Assembly (NCBI GenBank): GCA_945871805.1
Contig: CAMBXE010000009.1
Location: 1 to 46,896, forward strand
Length of the DNA: 46,896 nt
From: Rhizobium sp. Q54
GTDB taxonomy: Bacteria > Pseudomonadota > Alphaproteobacteria > Rickettsiales > UBA1997
Direction of reading: 5' to 3'
Part shown: positions 34,221 to 44,425 of the stretch, piece by piece
How positions within the stretch are numbered: position 1 is the stretch's first letter
How the letters are laid out: each line of letters starts with the position of its first letter
Position numbers and translations under genes: made by a program
Notes under the pieces: generated by a model
The model's database searches: none
Told to the model about the DNA's origin: nothing
What the model saw: the letters and a program-made list of their open reading frames with translations, nothing else

Positions 34221-34964
34221 ATGGAAAATAAAAAAAACGAAATGCCGCGTAACTTTCGCGATCTCGAATCGCTAGGAATTAACGCAATTGCCAGCGCGCA
34301 ATTTTCTGAATCGCAACTGCAAGAAGTGCGCAAAAAATATCCTGACGACAAAATAACAATCGTTGACCTAAGAGGTGAAAGCCACGGATTCATTAACGGC
34401 GAGCCAGTTACTTGGCACACAGTTTTTGAAAAAGGCAATCAAGACAAAACACTTTATGAAATTTCTACCAACGAATCGGATCACTTGAATACAGCGGCAA
34501 AAGATCAGCAAATTACCGTCAATAAAATTCTAAAAAAAGATCGCGTTAATGGTTGGTACAAAGAAATCAGCCCAACTGTTATCGATGTAAATCAGGCAAT
34601 AAGCGAAAAAGATTTGGCCAAAAAAAATGGTTTCGAATATCAGAGATTTCCAATAAGAGACCTTGATGTGCCTAATGAAACAGAGTTTACCCGAATGGTA
34701 AATTTCATCAAAACCTTGCCTCAAGATCAAAAACTTTACGTCCATTGCGCCGGCGGAAAAGGCCGCACTGGAACTTTTTTGGTTCTTCTCGACATCATTA
34801 AAAACGGCAAAACAACTGAGCTAAAAGAAATTTTCAAAAGACAAAATAAACTCGGCGCTGCAAGGCTCGACAAGATTTCAACCGAAGAATCCTGGAGCAA
34901 AGAAATCGCCCAAACGCGCTTAAAAATAATCGAAAATTTCTACAAAACTGAAACTGCAAAATAA
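34221..34964 (+). CDS. Protein tyrosine phosphatase-like phytase / inositol phosphatase
   Basis: 247 residues as an ATG-started product. The P-loop is [13 protein letters not shown], the C-x5-R site (HCxxGxGRT) of PTP-like phytases. The N-terminal half has [10 protein letters not shown] and [18 protein letters not shown], a characteristic pattern of this family (compare Selenomonas PhyA). The general acid Asp is likely in RDLDVPNE. Relatives hydrolyse inositol phosphates outside the cytosol or act as effectors in host-associated bacteria. The native protein was probably secreted, with a signal peptide now out of frame (34127-34220). proS starts 1 nt after the stop. Confidence 0.85.
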   Translation: MENKKNEMPRNFRDLESLGINAIASAQFSESQLQEVRKKYPDDKITIVDLRGESHGFINGEPVTWHTVFEKGNQDKTLYEISTNESDHLNTAAKDQQITVNKILKKDRVNGWYKEISPTVIDVNQAISEKDLAKKNGFEYQRFPIRDLDVPNETEFTRMVNFIKTLPQDQKLYVHCAGGKGRTGTFLVLLDIIKNGKTTELKEIFKRQNKLGAARLDKISTEESWSKEIAQTRLKIIENFYKTETAK

Positions 34965-34965
34965 C

Positions 34966-36213
34966 ATGCGCCTCTCCCAATATTTCCTCCCTACCCTCAA
35001 AGAAAATCCAATCGATGCTACTGTCGTTTCGCATCAACTAATGATTCGTGCCGGCATGATTCGCCAGACCACTTCGGGGATTTATACTTGGCTTCCTTTG
35101 GGTCTTCGCGTGCTTCGCAACGTTGAAAAAATCATTCGCGACGAAATGGATAAAGCCGGCGCGCTCGAAGTTTTAATGCCAACGATTCAACCAGCGGAAT
35201 TGTGGCAAGAATCTGGTCGCTACGAAGCCTACGGCAAAGAGATGTTGCGCTTCAAAGATCGTCACGATCGTGATATGCTTTACGGGCCAACGCACGAAGA
35301 AGTGATCACCGACATCTTCCGCAAAAATACAACTTCCTACAAAGATCTGCCAAAAAATCTGTACCAAATTCACTGGAAATTTCGCGACGAAATTCGTCCG
35401 CGCTTCGGCTTAATGCGCGGTCGCGAGTTCTTGATGAAGGATGCTTATTCTTTTGATATTGACGAAGTGAGCGCGAAAAAAACTTACGATTTGATGTACG
35501 AAACTTACTTCAAAATTTTTCGTCGCATGGGTTTGAAACCAATGGCAGTACGCGCTGACAGTGGCGCAATCGGAGGTGATCTTTCGCACGAATTCCACGT
35601 TTTAGCCGACACAGGAGAGAGCGCGATTTACTACGACAAAAAATTCGACGATGGCGGCGCATTAATCGAAATGAAAAATCTTTACGCGATGGCTGATGAA
35701 ATGCACGTTGCAGAAAAATGTCCAATCCCGGCCGATCAAGTAACCACAAGGCGCGGCATTGAAGTTGGTCACATTTTTAACTCTGGCTTGAAATACAGCA
35801 AAGCAATGGAAGCCACAGTCATGGGCCCTGCTGGCGAAAAAATTTATCCGAATTGTGGTTGCTACGGAATCGGAGCATCGCGTGTTGTTGCAGCGGCGAT
35901 TGAAGCAAATCACGACGAAAATGGAATTATTTGGCCAAAAGAAATCGCGCCATTTCAATTCGTTTTAATCAACGTGCGACCAGGCGATGAGCTGTGCGAC
36001 AAGATGTGTGAAGAAATTTATGCAACTCTTCCCGACGTTCTTTACGACGACACTAAAGCGAGCTTGGGCCAAAAATTTTCAATCGCTGATCTCATTGGAA
36101 TTCCAACTCAAATAATCGTCGGACCAAAATCTGCGGCGGAAGGAAAAGTTGAAATCAAAGACCGGAAAACTGGTGAAAAAGTTTTGAAAACCTGCCGCGG
36201 CGGCAAGTTTTAG
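34966..36213 (+). CDS. proS: Prolyl-tRNA synthetase (short form)
   Basis: 415 residues, missing the ~180-residue editing insertion of the E. coli type, as in alphaproteobacteria and mitochondria. Class II motifs: [20 protein letters not shown] (motif 1), [20 protein letters not shown] (motif 2) and [11 protein letters not shown] (motif 3). The anticodon-binding domain (~315-415) ends in [20 protein letters not shown] and a Gly-Lys-Phe tail. Because the editing domain is absent, mischarged Ala-tRNA-Pro would need a free-standing YbaK/ProX; none is in the window. Confidence 0.96.
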   Translation: MRLSQYFLPTLKENPIDATVVSHQLMIRAGMIRQTTSGIYTWLPLGLRVLRNVEKIIRDEMDKAGALEVLMPTIQPAELWQESGRYEAYGKEMLRFKDRHDRDMLYGPTHEEVITDIFRKNTTSYKDLPKNLYQIHWKFRDEIRPRFGLMRGREFLMKDAYSFDIDEVSAKKTYDLMYETYFKIFRRMGLKPMAVRADSGAIGGDLSHEFHVLADTGESAIYYDKKFDDGGALIEMKNLYAMADEMHVAEKCPIPADQVTTRRGIEVGHIFNSGLKYSKAMEATVMGPAGEKIYPNCGCYGIGASRVVAAAIEANHDENGIIWPKEIAPFQFVLINVRPGDELCDKMCEEIYATLPDVLYDDTKASLGQKFSIADLIGIPTQIIVGPKSAAEGKVEIKDRKTGEKVLKTCRGGKF

Positions 36214-36254
36214 GTTAGGTCTAATCCTTTATTGGCGCACCTTTCCAGGGCAAC

Positions 36255-36500
36255 TCATTTTTTTAACTTCACAAAAAGCACCGCTCCCGAGAGAAAAAAA
36301 GTAATCGAATTCGCAATCACGATTACTTTATTTCCAATCAGCAATCCATAGATCAGCCAAAGTGCAACACCGACAACAAACATCGAATACATCAACAAAG
36401 AAATTCCCGAAGTGTCGCGAGTTTTCAGGGTTTGAATTGCTTGCGGCAAAAAGCTCAGCGTAGTTAAAAAAGCAGCGACGTAACCGATTACTTCAGTCAT
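36255..36500 (-). CDS. SemiSWEET family sugar transporter
   Basis: 81 residues with three membrane helices. The MtN3/PQ-loop signature is SFLPQAIQTLKTRDTSGIS, and MFVVGVALWLIYGLLIGN is the second and third helix. SemiSWEETs work as dimers that move mono- or disaccharides. The start (36500) is 61 bp from the divergent gpmI start. The gap to proS (36214-36254) is plain. Confidence 0.9.
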   Translation of the reverse strand: MTEVIGYVAAFLTTLSFLPQAIQTLKTRDTSGISLLMYSMFVVGVALWLIYGLLIGNKVIVIANSITFFLSGAVLFVKLKK

Positions 36501-36561
36501 TTGGTAATTTAGATTCTTGGCTTAGATTTCGTCTCAATCTTTCTTAAAAAATTAAAAAAAC

Positions 36562-38058
36562 ATGAAAAGTCACAAACCGGTTTTGCTGTGCATTTTAGAT
36601 GGCTGGGGCATTGGTGATGAAGCTGATTCTAACAACGCAATCGCTCGCGCGAAGACACCGAATTACAAAAGGTTTTTAGCAACTTACCCGCATTCACAAC
36701 TTGAAACTTCTGGCCTTGCCGTTGGTTTGCCTTTGGGCCAAATGGGAAATTCTGAAGTCGGCCACATGACGATTGGCGCGGGTCGCGTAATTTTTCAAGA
36801 TTTGCCGCGAATTAATAATGCGATTGCCGACGGCTCGCTGGCAAAAAATTTGCAGTTACAAAAAATAATTTCTGAGAAAAAAACTTGTCACCTGATGGGC
36901 CTACTCTCTGATGGCGGTGTTCATTCGCACATTGATCACATTATTTTTCTCGCTGAATTTTTGGCAAAAAATGGGGTGAAAGTTTTGCTTCACGCATTTT
37001 TGGATGGACGCGACGTGTCACAAAAAAGCGCACTTGGATATTTGGATCAGTGCAAAAATATTGAAATCGCGACAGTCTCTGGACGCTACTACGCCATGGA
37101 TCGCGACAATAAGTGGGATCGTATTGAACTTGCGACTAACGCGATAATTTCTGCAACCACTTCTTCTGAGGGCGAAAAATTTTCTGACGCAATTTCTGCA
37201 GTAAAAAATTCTTACGAAAAAAATATTACCGACGAATTCATCAAGCCTTGCGTGATTGGCACTTACTCAGGAATCGAAGAAGGAGACGCCCTGTTATTCT
37301 GTAATTTCCGCGCTGATCGCGCTCGCCAAATTTCGGAAAAACTTTTTGAAAAAGTAAAATTTTCTTACGCATTTGCTCTCACCGAATATTCCGAAAAACT
37401 GAATAATTTTTACGGAATTTTATTCCCTTCCGCTGAAGTAAAAAATTCTCTGCCCGAAATTTTATCCGCTCGCGGCCTTACGCAACTGCGAATCGCCGAA
37501 ACTGAAAAATATGCGCACGTAACTTTTTTCTTTTCCTGCGGACAAGAAAAAGAATTTCCTGGCGAAGAAAGAATTTTAATAAAATCGCCGGCAGTTGCGA
37601 CTTACGATTTGCAGCCAGAAATGTCTTCGAGTGAGGTTGGAGAAAAATTACGCGCAGCAATTTCTTCTGAAAAATTTGACTTCATTCTAGTCAATTACGC
37701 CAATCCCGACATGGTCGGACACAGCGGCATGCTTGATCCTGCAATCAAAGCGGCTGAAGCAATCGACGCACAACTTGCGCAGCTTGAAGAAATTATTTTA
37801 AAAAAAGATGGCTTGATGCTGATCTCGGCAGACCACGGAAATATTGAATGCATGCTTGATGAAAAACATCAGCCGCACACTTCGCACACGACAAATCCGG
37901 TGCCACTTATTTTAGTTGGAAAAAATGTGAGTGGCTTGCAACTCAGAAATGGCGCCCTCTGCGATATTGCGCCGACGATTTTGCATTTGATGAAAATCGC
38001 TCAATCGCAAGAAATGAGTGGGAGAAACTTATTACTAACGAACGCGTTAAATAGCTGA
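36562..38058 (+). CDS. gpmI: Phosphoglycerate mutase, cofactor-independent
   Basis: 498 residues, alkaline-phosphatase-superfamily iPGM. It interconverts 3- and 2-phosphoglycerate. The metal and nucleophile sites are visible: DGWGIGDEADSNNAI near the start, GNSEVGHMTIGAGR with Ser62-equivalent, HAFLDGRDVSQ, ISADHGNIECML and PHTSHTTNPVPL. The length is close to the usual 505-515. It is well conserved and presumably functional. It converges on the frameshifted secreted gene, 7 bp apart. Confidence 0.95.
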   Translation: MKSHKPVLLCILDGWGIGDEADSNNAIARAKTPNYKRFLATYPHSQLETSGLAVGLPLGQMGNSEVGHMTIGAGRVIFQDLPRINNAIADGSLAKNLQLQKIISEKKTCHLMGLLSDGGVHSHIDHIIFLAEFLAKNGVKVLLHAFLDGRDVSQKSALGYLDQCKNIEIATVSGRYYAMDRDNKWDRIELATNAIISATTSSEGEKFSDAISAVKNSYEKNITDEFIKPCVIGTYSGIEEGDALLFCNFRADRARQISEKLFEKVKFSYAFALTEYSEKLNNFYGILFPSAEVKNSLPEILSARGLTQLRIAETEKYAHVTFFFSCGQEKEFPGEERILIKSPAVATYDLQPEMSSSEVGEKLRAAISSEKFDFILVNYANPDMVGHSGMLDPAIKAAEAIDAQLAQLEEIILKKDGLMLISADHGNIECMLDEKHQPHTSHTTNPVPLILVGKNVSGLQLRNGALCDIAPTILHLMKIAQSQEMSGRNLLLTNALNS

Positions 38059-38065
38059 TTACTAC

Positions 38066-39258
38066 CTACTTCGGGACCACCTTAGCATCCCTCGCGAAGA
38101 GAGACGCAGCAGAAGCGTAAGCGGGATGTTTGCTGGGATCTTCTTCAGAACAATACTCATTACACTTTTTTGCACAGTAGTAACCAACAGCAAGAAGAGC
38201 TCCTGCGCCGAAAAACACACCCAAACCTATACCGATCTCCTCCCCTTCGGAAAGACGCCATTTTGGCTTTTCAGCTGGCTGCGGCGTTGGAGCTGTTGGC
38301 TGTATTGATGGCTGTCCTGATGGATTTGTTGATGGCTGTCCTGATGGCTGCAATGTTGGCATAGTTGAATTAGATACCGTCAACAGCCTCCCGCTCCCTG
38401 CCTTAATTTCCTTGCCATCAAAAAAAATTTTTACATCACCGGAAAAAAAAGTGCTGCTAATTGCCTCGCGCTCTCCTTTCTCGTTATTTTTACACAGAAT
38501 CAAACACTTCCCGTCAGATCCTTCAGCAACTTTATTCAAAAATTCATCGTCAAACTTAGCACACATTTCGCTTACATCCGCACCATCAAGTATTAAAACC
38601 TCTGTCCCTTCTGGTAAGGTCGAAGTGTTAATAGAAGCGATATTTTTGTAACCATTATTGCCAAAAACAATCTGATCAACCCCCGCAACAAAATCCGTTT
38701 GTAAATCTTTATTTCGATTATTCGCATCAGGAAAAGTAACCTCTACTGACTTTTGATCTTGGCCCTCGGCCTTGTTGAAAAAACTCATCTTCACGCAACC
38801 GTTCTCTTCGACGAAATCAATATTTGATGCATCCTTGACAAAACCACCGCTGACTAACGCTGAAACGTAAGAAGAGGCGCCTAATCTCTTCAGATCTGCT
38901 TCTTTGAAAGAGTGATCGCTGACTAATAACGAATCATGAAAATCAAATGACGACGGAACATATGAATAAGGCGACGAAGCGTGCCGATAAGAGTGATCTA
39001 ATTCGCCGAATAAATTATTACTGGTTGGCGGAGTGTATGAACGAGCATTGAATTTATTCGGATTAAAACCTTCTCCGGAAAATTTATTTGCCAAAAAATC
39101 CTGGCCACTACCGCGTAAATTGAATTTCGCTGGATCACTATTTGTATCGAACCACCTCCAGAGCCGTTTACTAGGCCAGTAAAATTATCATTATTATCCG
39201 GATTTTTTGTCGCTGAAAACAAAGCAAAAAGACCAGTGATTACTCGTAATATTTTCAT
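38066..39258 (-). pseudogene. Secreted protein with PSGQPS repeats and C-terminal membrane anchor, frameshifted
   Basis: The N-terminal frame starts at 39258 with a signal peptide (MKILRVITGLFALFSATK) and a Gly-rich stretch (VNGSGGGS). Near 39147-39158 (GGTGGTTCGATAC on the coding strand) a one-base shift leads to the main frame. That frame reads DTNSDPAKFNLRGSGQDF and continues to 38066. The main part is polar, with no family I recognise. Near its end it has PSGQPSTNPSGQPSIQPT, then a membrane helix (IGIGLGVFFGAGALLAVGYY) and a Cys-containing basic tail. The likely topology is a secreted ectodomain on a Pro-rich stalk anchored in the inner membrane. The shift may be a mutation or an assembly error. 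Confidence 0.72.
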
Positions 39259-39322
39259 TTGTACCTTTTGGTTAGAGTTGAATGATCAAATTTTTATTCA
39301 CCCCCCCTAATAATCTAACAAA

Positions 39323-40063
39323 ATGTCTAAAGCTAAACTTGAAGGCCCTAAGCCGGAAATGGGTTTTTTCAAAACCCTAGCAATCGCTTTAATCTGCGCC
39401 GGATTTGTGCGTTCGTTTTTTTTCGAACCATTCCACATCCCTTCAGGCTCAATGAAACCGAATTTACTAATCGGTGATTATATTTTCGTCGCCAAATATT
39501 CTTACGGCTACAGCCGCTATTCATTTCCTTTCGGATTCGATCTTTTTGCCGAAAGATTTTGGCAAAAAAATAAACCTCAGCGCGGCGATGTTGCAGTTTT
39601 TCGCCTGCCTTCAAATCCAGATATTAATTACATCAAACGTGTGATTGGCTTGCCCGGAGATCGCGTTCAAGTCAGTGATGGCGTGCTCTACGTCAATGAG
39701 CAAAAAATAGAAAAAATTGCCGACGAATCATTTAGCGACATTGATTCTGGCATCGAAATACCAATCAGAAAATTCCTCGAAATATTTCCTTCCGGAAAAA
39801 AAATAACCACTCTCGATCAGTTAAAAACACCGCAAGACAATACCGGAATTTATGAAGTTCCTGAGGGTCATTATTTTATGATGGGCGACAATCGCGACAA
39901 CTCGCAAGACAGCAGATTTCTTGATCACGTCGGCTACGTGCCGGAAGAAAATTTCGTCGGTCGCGCCACAATTATTTTCTTCTCTGCCGCCAAACCAATT
40001 TGGCAATTTTGGCAATGGCCAAACTCAATTCGCTTCGAAAGAATTTTAAATAAAATTAATTAG
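39323..40063 (+). CDS. lepB: Signal peptidase I
   Basis: 246 residues. An N-terminal membrane helix is followed by the Ser nucleophile in FHIPSGSMKPNLLIGDYI and the Lys general base in NYIKRVIGLPGDRV. The box E is MMGDNRDNSQDSRF. It cleaves Sec and Tat signal peptides at the outer face of the inner membrane. A small membrane gene starts 2 nt after the stop. In many alphaproteobacteria lepB sits beside rnc; here they are 20 kb apart. Confidence 0.96.
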   Translation: MSKAKLEGPKPEMGFFKTLAIALICAGFVRSFFFEPFHIPSGSMKPNLLIGDYIFVAKYSYGYSRYSFPFGFDLFAERFWQKNKPQRGDVAVFRLPSNPDINYIKRVIGLPGDRVQVSDGVLYVNEQKIEKIADESFSDIDSGIEIPIRKFLEIFPSGKKITTLDQLKTPQDNTGIYEVPEGHYFMMGDNRDNSQDSRFLDHVGYVPEENFVGRATIIFFSAAKPIWQFWQWPNSIRFERILNKIN

Positions 40064-40065
40064 TA

Positions 40066-40434
40066 ATGACCGAAAAATCCTCCGACTCAAATCTTGAATC
40101 ATTCGTCTCCGGCCTGGATGCAACAAGGAAGGCGGACGTACTCAAAGAAAGCAAAAGCGAAACTAGCTTCGCCGGAAATTTCCTAGAAATTCACGAGGAA
40201 AAATCAAAGGTCGCCACAAACCTAAACAACAAATCAAGTTCTGCATTATCGCGTTTGGCCTTTCTGGTAGTGGTTGCGGCAATATCGGGATTTATTTTAT
40301 TCTTTGCCGCTACAGCAATCGAAGGCAACAAAATGCAATCAATCGAAGCCTTAATCAAAAACTCGGGACTATCTTCTTTCTTTGAGAATTTGCTGAGTAG
40401 CAAAAGCCAATATTCCGCAACTCCCAACAATTAA
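40066..40434 (+). CDS. Single-pass membrane protein, unknown
   Basis: 122 residues. A polar, Ser/Lys-rich N-terminal half is followed by one membrane helix (LAFLVVVAAISGFILFFAA, ~65-85) and a polar end. It starts 2 nt after lepB and overlaps the 3' end of the opposite-strand exporter gene by 66 bp. No family is recognised. It is probably real because of its spacing and well-formed membrane helix. Confidence 0.62.
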   Translation: MTEKSSDSNLESFVSGLDATRKADVLKESKSETSFAGNFLEIHEEKSKVATNLNNKSSSALSRLAFLVVVAAISGFILFFAATAIEGNKMQSIEALIKNSGLSSFFENLLSSKSQYSATPNN

Positions 40435-41559
40435 AACCACCGCCACAACACTGCCGTCGTGAATCTTGCCGATTAAAAAAGAGGCGCAGGCAGCGAGAGC
40501 GAATTGTATCGTTCCAAGCAATGCCGAAGCCGATCCGCTGTGAGCAGCCTGATTAGCTAAGGCTAATGCAGTTGCATTTGGAAAGATCATTCCACAACTA
40601 AAAAGAAAGACGAAAAACAGCAAAGTAATTACTAAAAAATCGTGATTACTTGCTGCAGAAATCAGCAGCAAAATTCCAACCAATAACGGCAAAAAAATAA
40701 TTTTTTTGAACAGAGATTCGAGTGAAAATCTTCTCAACAAATAAGCATTAATTTGCGAAGCGCAGACGAAGCCGATGGAATTAAGTGAAAAAATTAATCC
40801 GAATTGGCGCGAAGAAAGATTAAAAAAATCGAGATAAATTGCCGGCGATCCAGTCACAAAAGCGAAGAGCCCGGCCATCATTAATCCACCGGTTAAAGAA
40901 CTTCTGACAAAGTTGCGGTCACGTAAAATTCCTAAATATTTTCGCAGAGCTTTGGAGATTTTTTCATTTTCGTCGGCACCCCTGGTTTCAGGAATGGCAC
41001 GATATGCGAGCAGTAAGCAAAAAACCGAGAAGAGACTCAGGAAGGCAAAAATCGATCTCCATCCGAATTGCTCGAGCAAAATATTTCCGACAAGTGGAGC
41101 AAGAATCGGCGCCGCGCCCATCACTAAAATCAAATGCGAAAAAACGCGCCCAGATTCTTGCGGCGTAAAAAGATCGCGCACAATCGCCCGCGGAACCACG
41201 GTACAAGCGCAAGCACCGAACGCCTGAAAAAAACGCAGCACGATTAACTGTTCAATATTTTTGCAGTAGTAACAGCCGATTGAAGAAAGAATGAAGAGAA
41301 CAAGTCCGAAAAAAAGCGGCGGCTTTTTGCCGAAGCGATCGACGATCGGACCGTAAATAATCTGCCCAAAAGTAATGCCGATAAAATAGGTGGTGAGCGA
41401 GAGTTGAACTAATCTTTCCGACGATTTGAACTCTGCGCCAATAGCATTAAATGCCGGGAGGTAGACGTCAATCGTCAGCGGCCCGAGGGCGATTATTCCA
41501 CCGAGAACCAGGAGAAGAATTACGAAATCTTTTTTGTTTTTAGGGCGGTGGGATGACAT
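40369..41559 (-). CDS. Bcr/CflA family multidrug MFS transporter
   Basis: 396 residues with 12 hydrophobic segments. The Bcr/CflA motif A is GQIIYGPIVDRFGKKPPLFF, and PLTIDVYLPAFNAIGAEF is the family start. RALVRDL-type motif C is RAIVRDLFTPQESG here. These drug:proton antiporters export bicyclomycin, chloramphenicol or similar compounds; substrate is unknown. Its last 22 codons overlap a plus-strand gene end. Confidence 0.93.
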   Translation of the reverse strand: MSSHRPKNKKDFVILLLVLGGIIALGPLTIDVYLPAFNAIGAEFKSSERLVQLSLTTYFIGITFGQIIYGPIVDRFGKKPPLFFGLVLFILSSIGCYYCKNIEQLIVLRFFQAFGACACTVVPRAIVRDLFTPQESGRVFSHLILVMGAAPILAPLVGNILLEQFGWRSIFAFLSLFSVFCLLLAYRAIPETRGADENEKISKALRKYLGILRDRNFVRSSLTGGLMMAGLFAFVTGSPAIYLDFFNLSSRQFGLIFSLNSIGFVCASQINAYLLRRFSLESLFKKIIFLPLLVGILLLISAASNHDFLVITLLFFVFLFSCGMIFPNATALALANQAAHSGSASALLGTIQFALAACASFLIGKIHDGSVVAVVLIVGSCGILAFATQQILKERR

Positions 41560-41652
41560 TCGTTGGATTTAAATTTTTTACCTCTCGAGTTCAACTCGCG
41601 TTGTTCTCGAATGGCGGCCGTTCTTGATCGGCGTAAGTATTCGCAAGAGTAT

Positions 41653-42804
41653 TTAGATCAATTTCATATTCCCGTAATCAACGTCGCGGTGATATTTTTT
41701 CTTGGTGAAAGCAAGAATTAAACCAAAGCAAATCGACATCGAAATCATTGACGAACCCCCGTAACTAATGAATGGAAGAGTCATCCCCTTTGTCGGCAAA
41801 AGGCTCATGCTTACGCCGATATTTACCATTACTTGCATCGCGAATTGCATCATTAATCCACAGAGCGAGAGGTAAATGAAAAGGTCTTCTTCTTCCAAGG
41901 CTCGCTTGACGATGCGAGTGATTAGGTAAGCGAAAATCACCAATAAAATAATGCAGGAAAGAATACCGAATTCTTCACCGACAACAGCAAAAATAAAATC
42001 TGTGTGCGCATCAGGAATAAATTGTTTTACGACGCCGTTACCTGGCCCGGTGCCAAAGAATGAGCCATTCACAAAAGCATCGAGCGACCTTTCTACTTGG
42101 TAATTTTTTTCGCCAGAATCGAGGAATTTATTAATACGATCTTCAACGTGAGGAAAAACTAAATAAGCGCCGAACCCGCCGACAACGGCGAGAACGCCCA
42201 AGGCAATGATTAGCGCCCAAGGCAGGCCGTAAACAAAGAGCTGCGCTACCCACAAGACGGCAAAAGTTAAAGTCATTCCGAAATCTGGCTGAAGTAGCAA
42301 AAAACAAACAATCACCAGAAATAATCCGGCCGAACTTCCGTATTTTATTTTCCAAGAATCCGCAGTGAAACGTTGCAATAAAAAAGCATTAACTACGACA
42401 AAGAAAACCTTGGCAAACTCAGATGGCTGCAAGGTAAATCCAAGTAACGAAACCCATCTTTTTGCCCCTTTTATTTCTACTCCGTGCACCAATACCAACA
42501 GCAATAAAAATATAGAACCAGCCAGGCCTGCAAGCGCGAGAAGTTTGATTTTTTCTTGATCGAGAAAAGATATTACCACCAACATCACCAGCGCGACCAC
42601 AGCAAAAATCAGTTGTTTTTTGAGGAAGAAAAATTTGTCGACCCCAATTCTCTCTGCAATTGCTGGACTAGAGCTTGCAATCATCATCAGCCCAAAAGCC
42701 ATGATTCCGATGATCAGAAAAAAATTAATTTTGTCGATGTCGAGCCACCATTTTTTGAACAAGTTCAAATAGCGACGGTCGAAGAGTTGAGTGACCTTAT
42801 CCAT
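41653..42804 (-). CDS. ftsW: Peptidoglycan glycosyltransferase FtsW
   Basis: 383 residues from the ATG at 42804 (MDKVTQLFDRR). The frame extends 35 codons further upstream but that part runs through repeat DNA, so it is unlikely to be coding. SEDS-family protein with about ten membrane helices. The signatures are GAKRWVSLLGFTLQPSEFAK, the catalytic-site region VVGEEFG, and the FtsW-type end SLLPTKGMTLPFISYGGSSM. It polymerises lipid II at the septum with FtsI. murG, murD and murC do not flank it in this window. Confidence 0.94.
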   Translation of the reverse strand: MDKVTQLFDRRYLNLFKKWWLDIDKINFFLIIGIMAFGLMMIASSSPAIAERIGVDKFFFLKKQLIFAVVALVMLVVISFLDQEKIKLLALAGLAGSIFLLLLVLVHGVEIKGAKRWVSLLGFTLQPSEFAKVFFVVVNAFLLQRFTADSWKIKYGSSAGLFLVIVCFLLLQPDFGMTLTFAVLWVAQLFVYGLPWALIIALGVLAVVGGFGAYLVFPHVEDRINKFLDSGEKNYQVERSLDAFVNGSFFGTGPGNGVVKQFIPDAHTDFIFAVVGEEFGILSCIILLVIFAYLITRIVKRALEEEDLFIYLSLCGLMMQFAMQVMVNIGVSMSLLPTKGMTLPFISYGGSSMISMSICFGLILAFTKKKYHRDVDYGNMKLI

Positions 42805-42845
42805 TGTTTGAGATTTAGATTTCGGATTTAATGTTTTTGGAATCC

Positions 42846-43006
42846 TATACCAATTCCATTTGAAGAAGCTGATTTCTAGTTTGTCATTCTCGCGCAGGCG
42901 AAAATCCATGAGGGCTTACCACCTGCTCCGAGCGTGCAATTCTGGATCCCCGCCTACGTGGGGATGATGAACTTTAAGTTCGGCGTCTTGAATCAATTTT
43001 GGTATA
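42846..43006. repeat. Degenerate family A repeat (copy 5) nested in an outer inverted repeat
   Basis: Inner arms GTCATTCTCGCGCAGGCG (from 42882) and TGGATCCCCGCCTACGTGGG (to ~42967) pair with several mismatches; their centre is similar to copy 1 (CTCCGAGCGTGCAATTCTGG). The outer arms TATACCAA (42846) and TTGGTATA (to 43006) extend loosely for ~25 bp. It occupies the gap between ftsW and argH. Confidence 0.7.
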
Positions 43007-43021
43007 AAACTTACTTTTTAA

Positions 43022-44425
43022 ATGATGAAAAAATCCTCCAACAAAATGTGGGGCGGAAGATTTGACGCCAAGCCGTCTGATCTGATGCAAGAAATCAATC
43101 AATCAATCACTTTTGATAAAAAGCTCTACAAGCAGGATATTCAAGGCTCTACAGCGCATGCAAAAATGCTCGCTCAAGTTGGGGTTCTCACTAAATCCGA
43201 GTCAGAAAAAATTATTTCTGGATTAAAAAAAGTCGAAAAAGAAATCGAAGGCGACGAATTTAATTTCAAAATCGAGCTCGAAGATATTCACATGAATATT
43301 GAATCGCGCTTGCGCGAAATTATTGGCGATGTTGCTGGCAAGCTACACACCGCACGCTCTCGCAACGATCAGGTCGCGACAGATTTTCGTCTTTTTGTTC
43401 GCGATGAAATTGATGAAGTGCTAAAATTAATTTCTGTTTTGCAAAAAAATTTAGTCAAAAAAGCCGAAGATAATTTCAATGTGATCTTGCCTGGATTCAC
43501 TCATTTACAAGTCGCACAGCCTGTACTTTTTTCACATCACCTACTCGCTTATTTCGAAATGTTCAAACGCGACAGCTCGCGACTTCAGGATTTACGAGCC
43601 CGCATGAATGAATGTCCACTCGGCGCTTGCGCCTTGGCTGGCACTTCATTTCCAATTGATCGCAACTTCACCGCCAAAGAATTAGGCTTCACTCGACCAA
43701 CCGCCAACTCAATGGACTCGGTATCCGACCGCGATTTCGCCATTGAATATTTATTTTGTCTTGCACTCGTGGCCACACATTTGTCGCGCTTCGCTGAAGA
43801 AATTGTGATCTGGATGAGTAAAGGTTTTGAATTTGTAAAACTTTCCGACGCTTTTACTTCCGGCTCTTCAATCATGCCTCAGAAAAAAAATCCTGATGCG
43901 GCAGAATTAGTTCGCGGAAAATCTGGCCGAATTTTTGGCGCGTTAATTTCGCTTTTGACGACAATCAAGGGACTTACCCTCACCTACTCAAAAGACATGC
44001 AAGAAGACAAGGAGCCGGTTTTTGACGCCACAGAAAATTCTAAACTTTGCCTGCGCGCAATGGCGGGAATGGTCGCCGACATGAAAGTGAATGAAGATAA
44101 AATGTTGAAAATGGCGGGAAGCAGCTATTCAACTGCAACTGACTTGGCTGATTGGTTGGTAAAAAATCTCAAAATTCCTTTTCGCGACGCGCATCACGTC
44201 ACTGGAACAATCGTCAAAATAGCTGAAAATAAGGGCGTAGATTTGCACGAATTAAAACTTGCCGAAATGCAAAAAGTTGAGAAAAAAATTACTGCAAAAA
44301 TTTTTGACGTGCTTTCTGTCGAAAATTCTGTAGCCAGCCGGACTAGCATCGGCGGTACTTCGCAAGTTCGCGTTAAAGAAGAAATCTTCAAAGCGAAGAA
44401 ATATTTAACCCAGATTCGTCCTTAG
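43022..44425 (+). CDS. argH: Argininosuccinate lyase with C-terminus supplied by a repeat
   Basis: 467 residues. It splits argininosuccinate to arginine and fumarate. The signature is [20 protein letters not shown] with the catalytic Ser; [16 protein letters not shown] and [11 protein letters not shown] are also present. An ATG pair at 43022/43025 leaves the start ambiguous by one residue. The last seven codons (LTQIRP plus stop) are read from the left end of a family C element at 44407. The true C-terminus was probably displaced by the insertion. argG is not nearby. Confidence 0.95.
   Translation: MMKKSSNKMWGGRFDAKPSDLMQEINQSITFDKKLYKQDIQGSTAHAKMLAQVGVLTKSESEKIISGLKKVEKEIEGDEFNFKIELEDIHMNIESRLREIIGDVAGKLHTARSRNDQVATDFRLFVRDEIDEVLKLISVLQKNLVKKAEDNFNVILPGFTHLQVAQPVLFSHHLLAYFEMFKRDSSRLQDLRARMNECPLGACALAGTSFPIDRNFTAKELGFTRPTANSMDSVSDRDFAIEYLFCLALVATHLSRFAEEIVIWMSKGFEFVKLSDAFTSGSSIMPQKKNPDAAELVRGKSGRIFGALISLLTTIKGLTLTYSKDMQEDKEPVFDATENSKLCLRAMAGMVADMKVNEDKMLKMAGSSYSTATDLADWLVKNLKIPFRDAHHVTGTIVKIAENKGVDLHELKLAEMQKVEKKITAKIFDVLSVENSVASRTSIGGTSQVRVKEEIFKAKKYLTQIRP

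Noticed and set aside
42805-42909. Upstream extension of ftsW
   Set aside because: The added residues are translated from a degenerate family A repeat; the ATG at 42804 gives a normal FtsW start.
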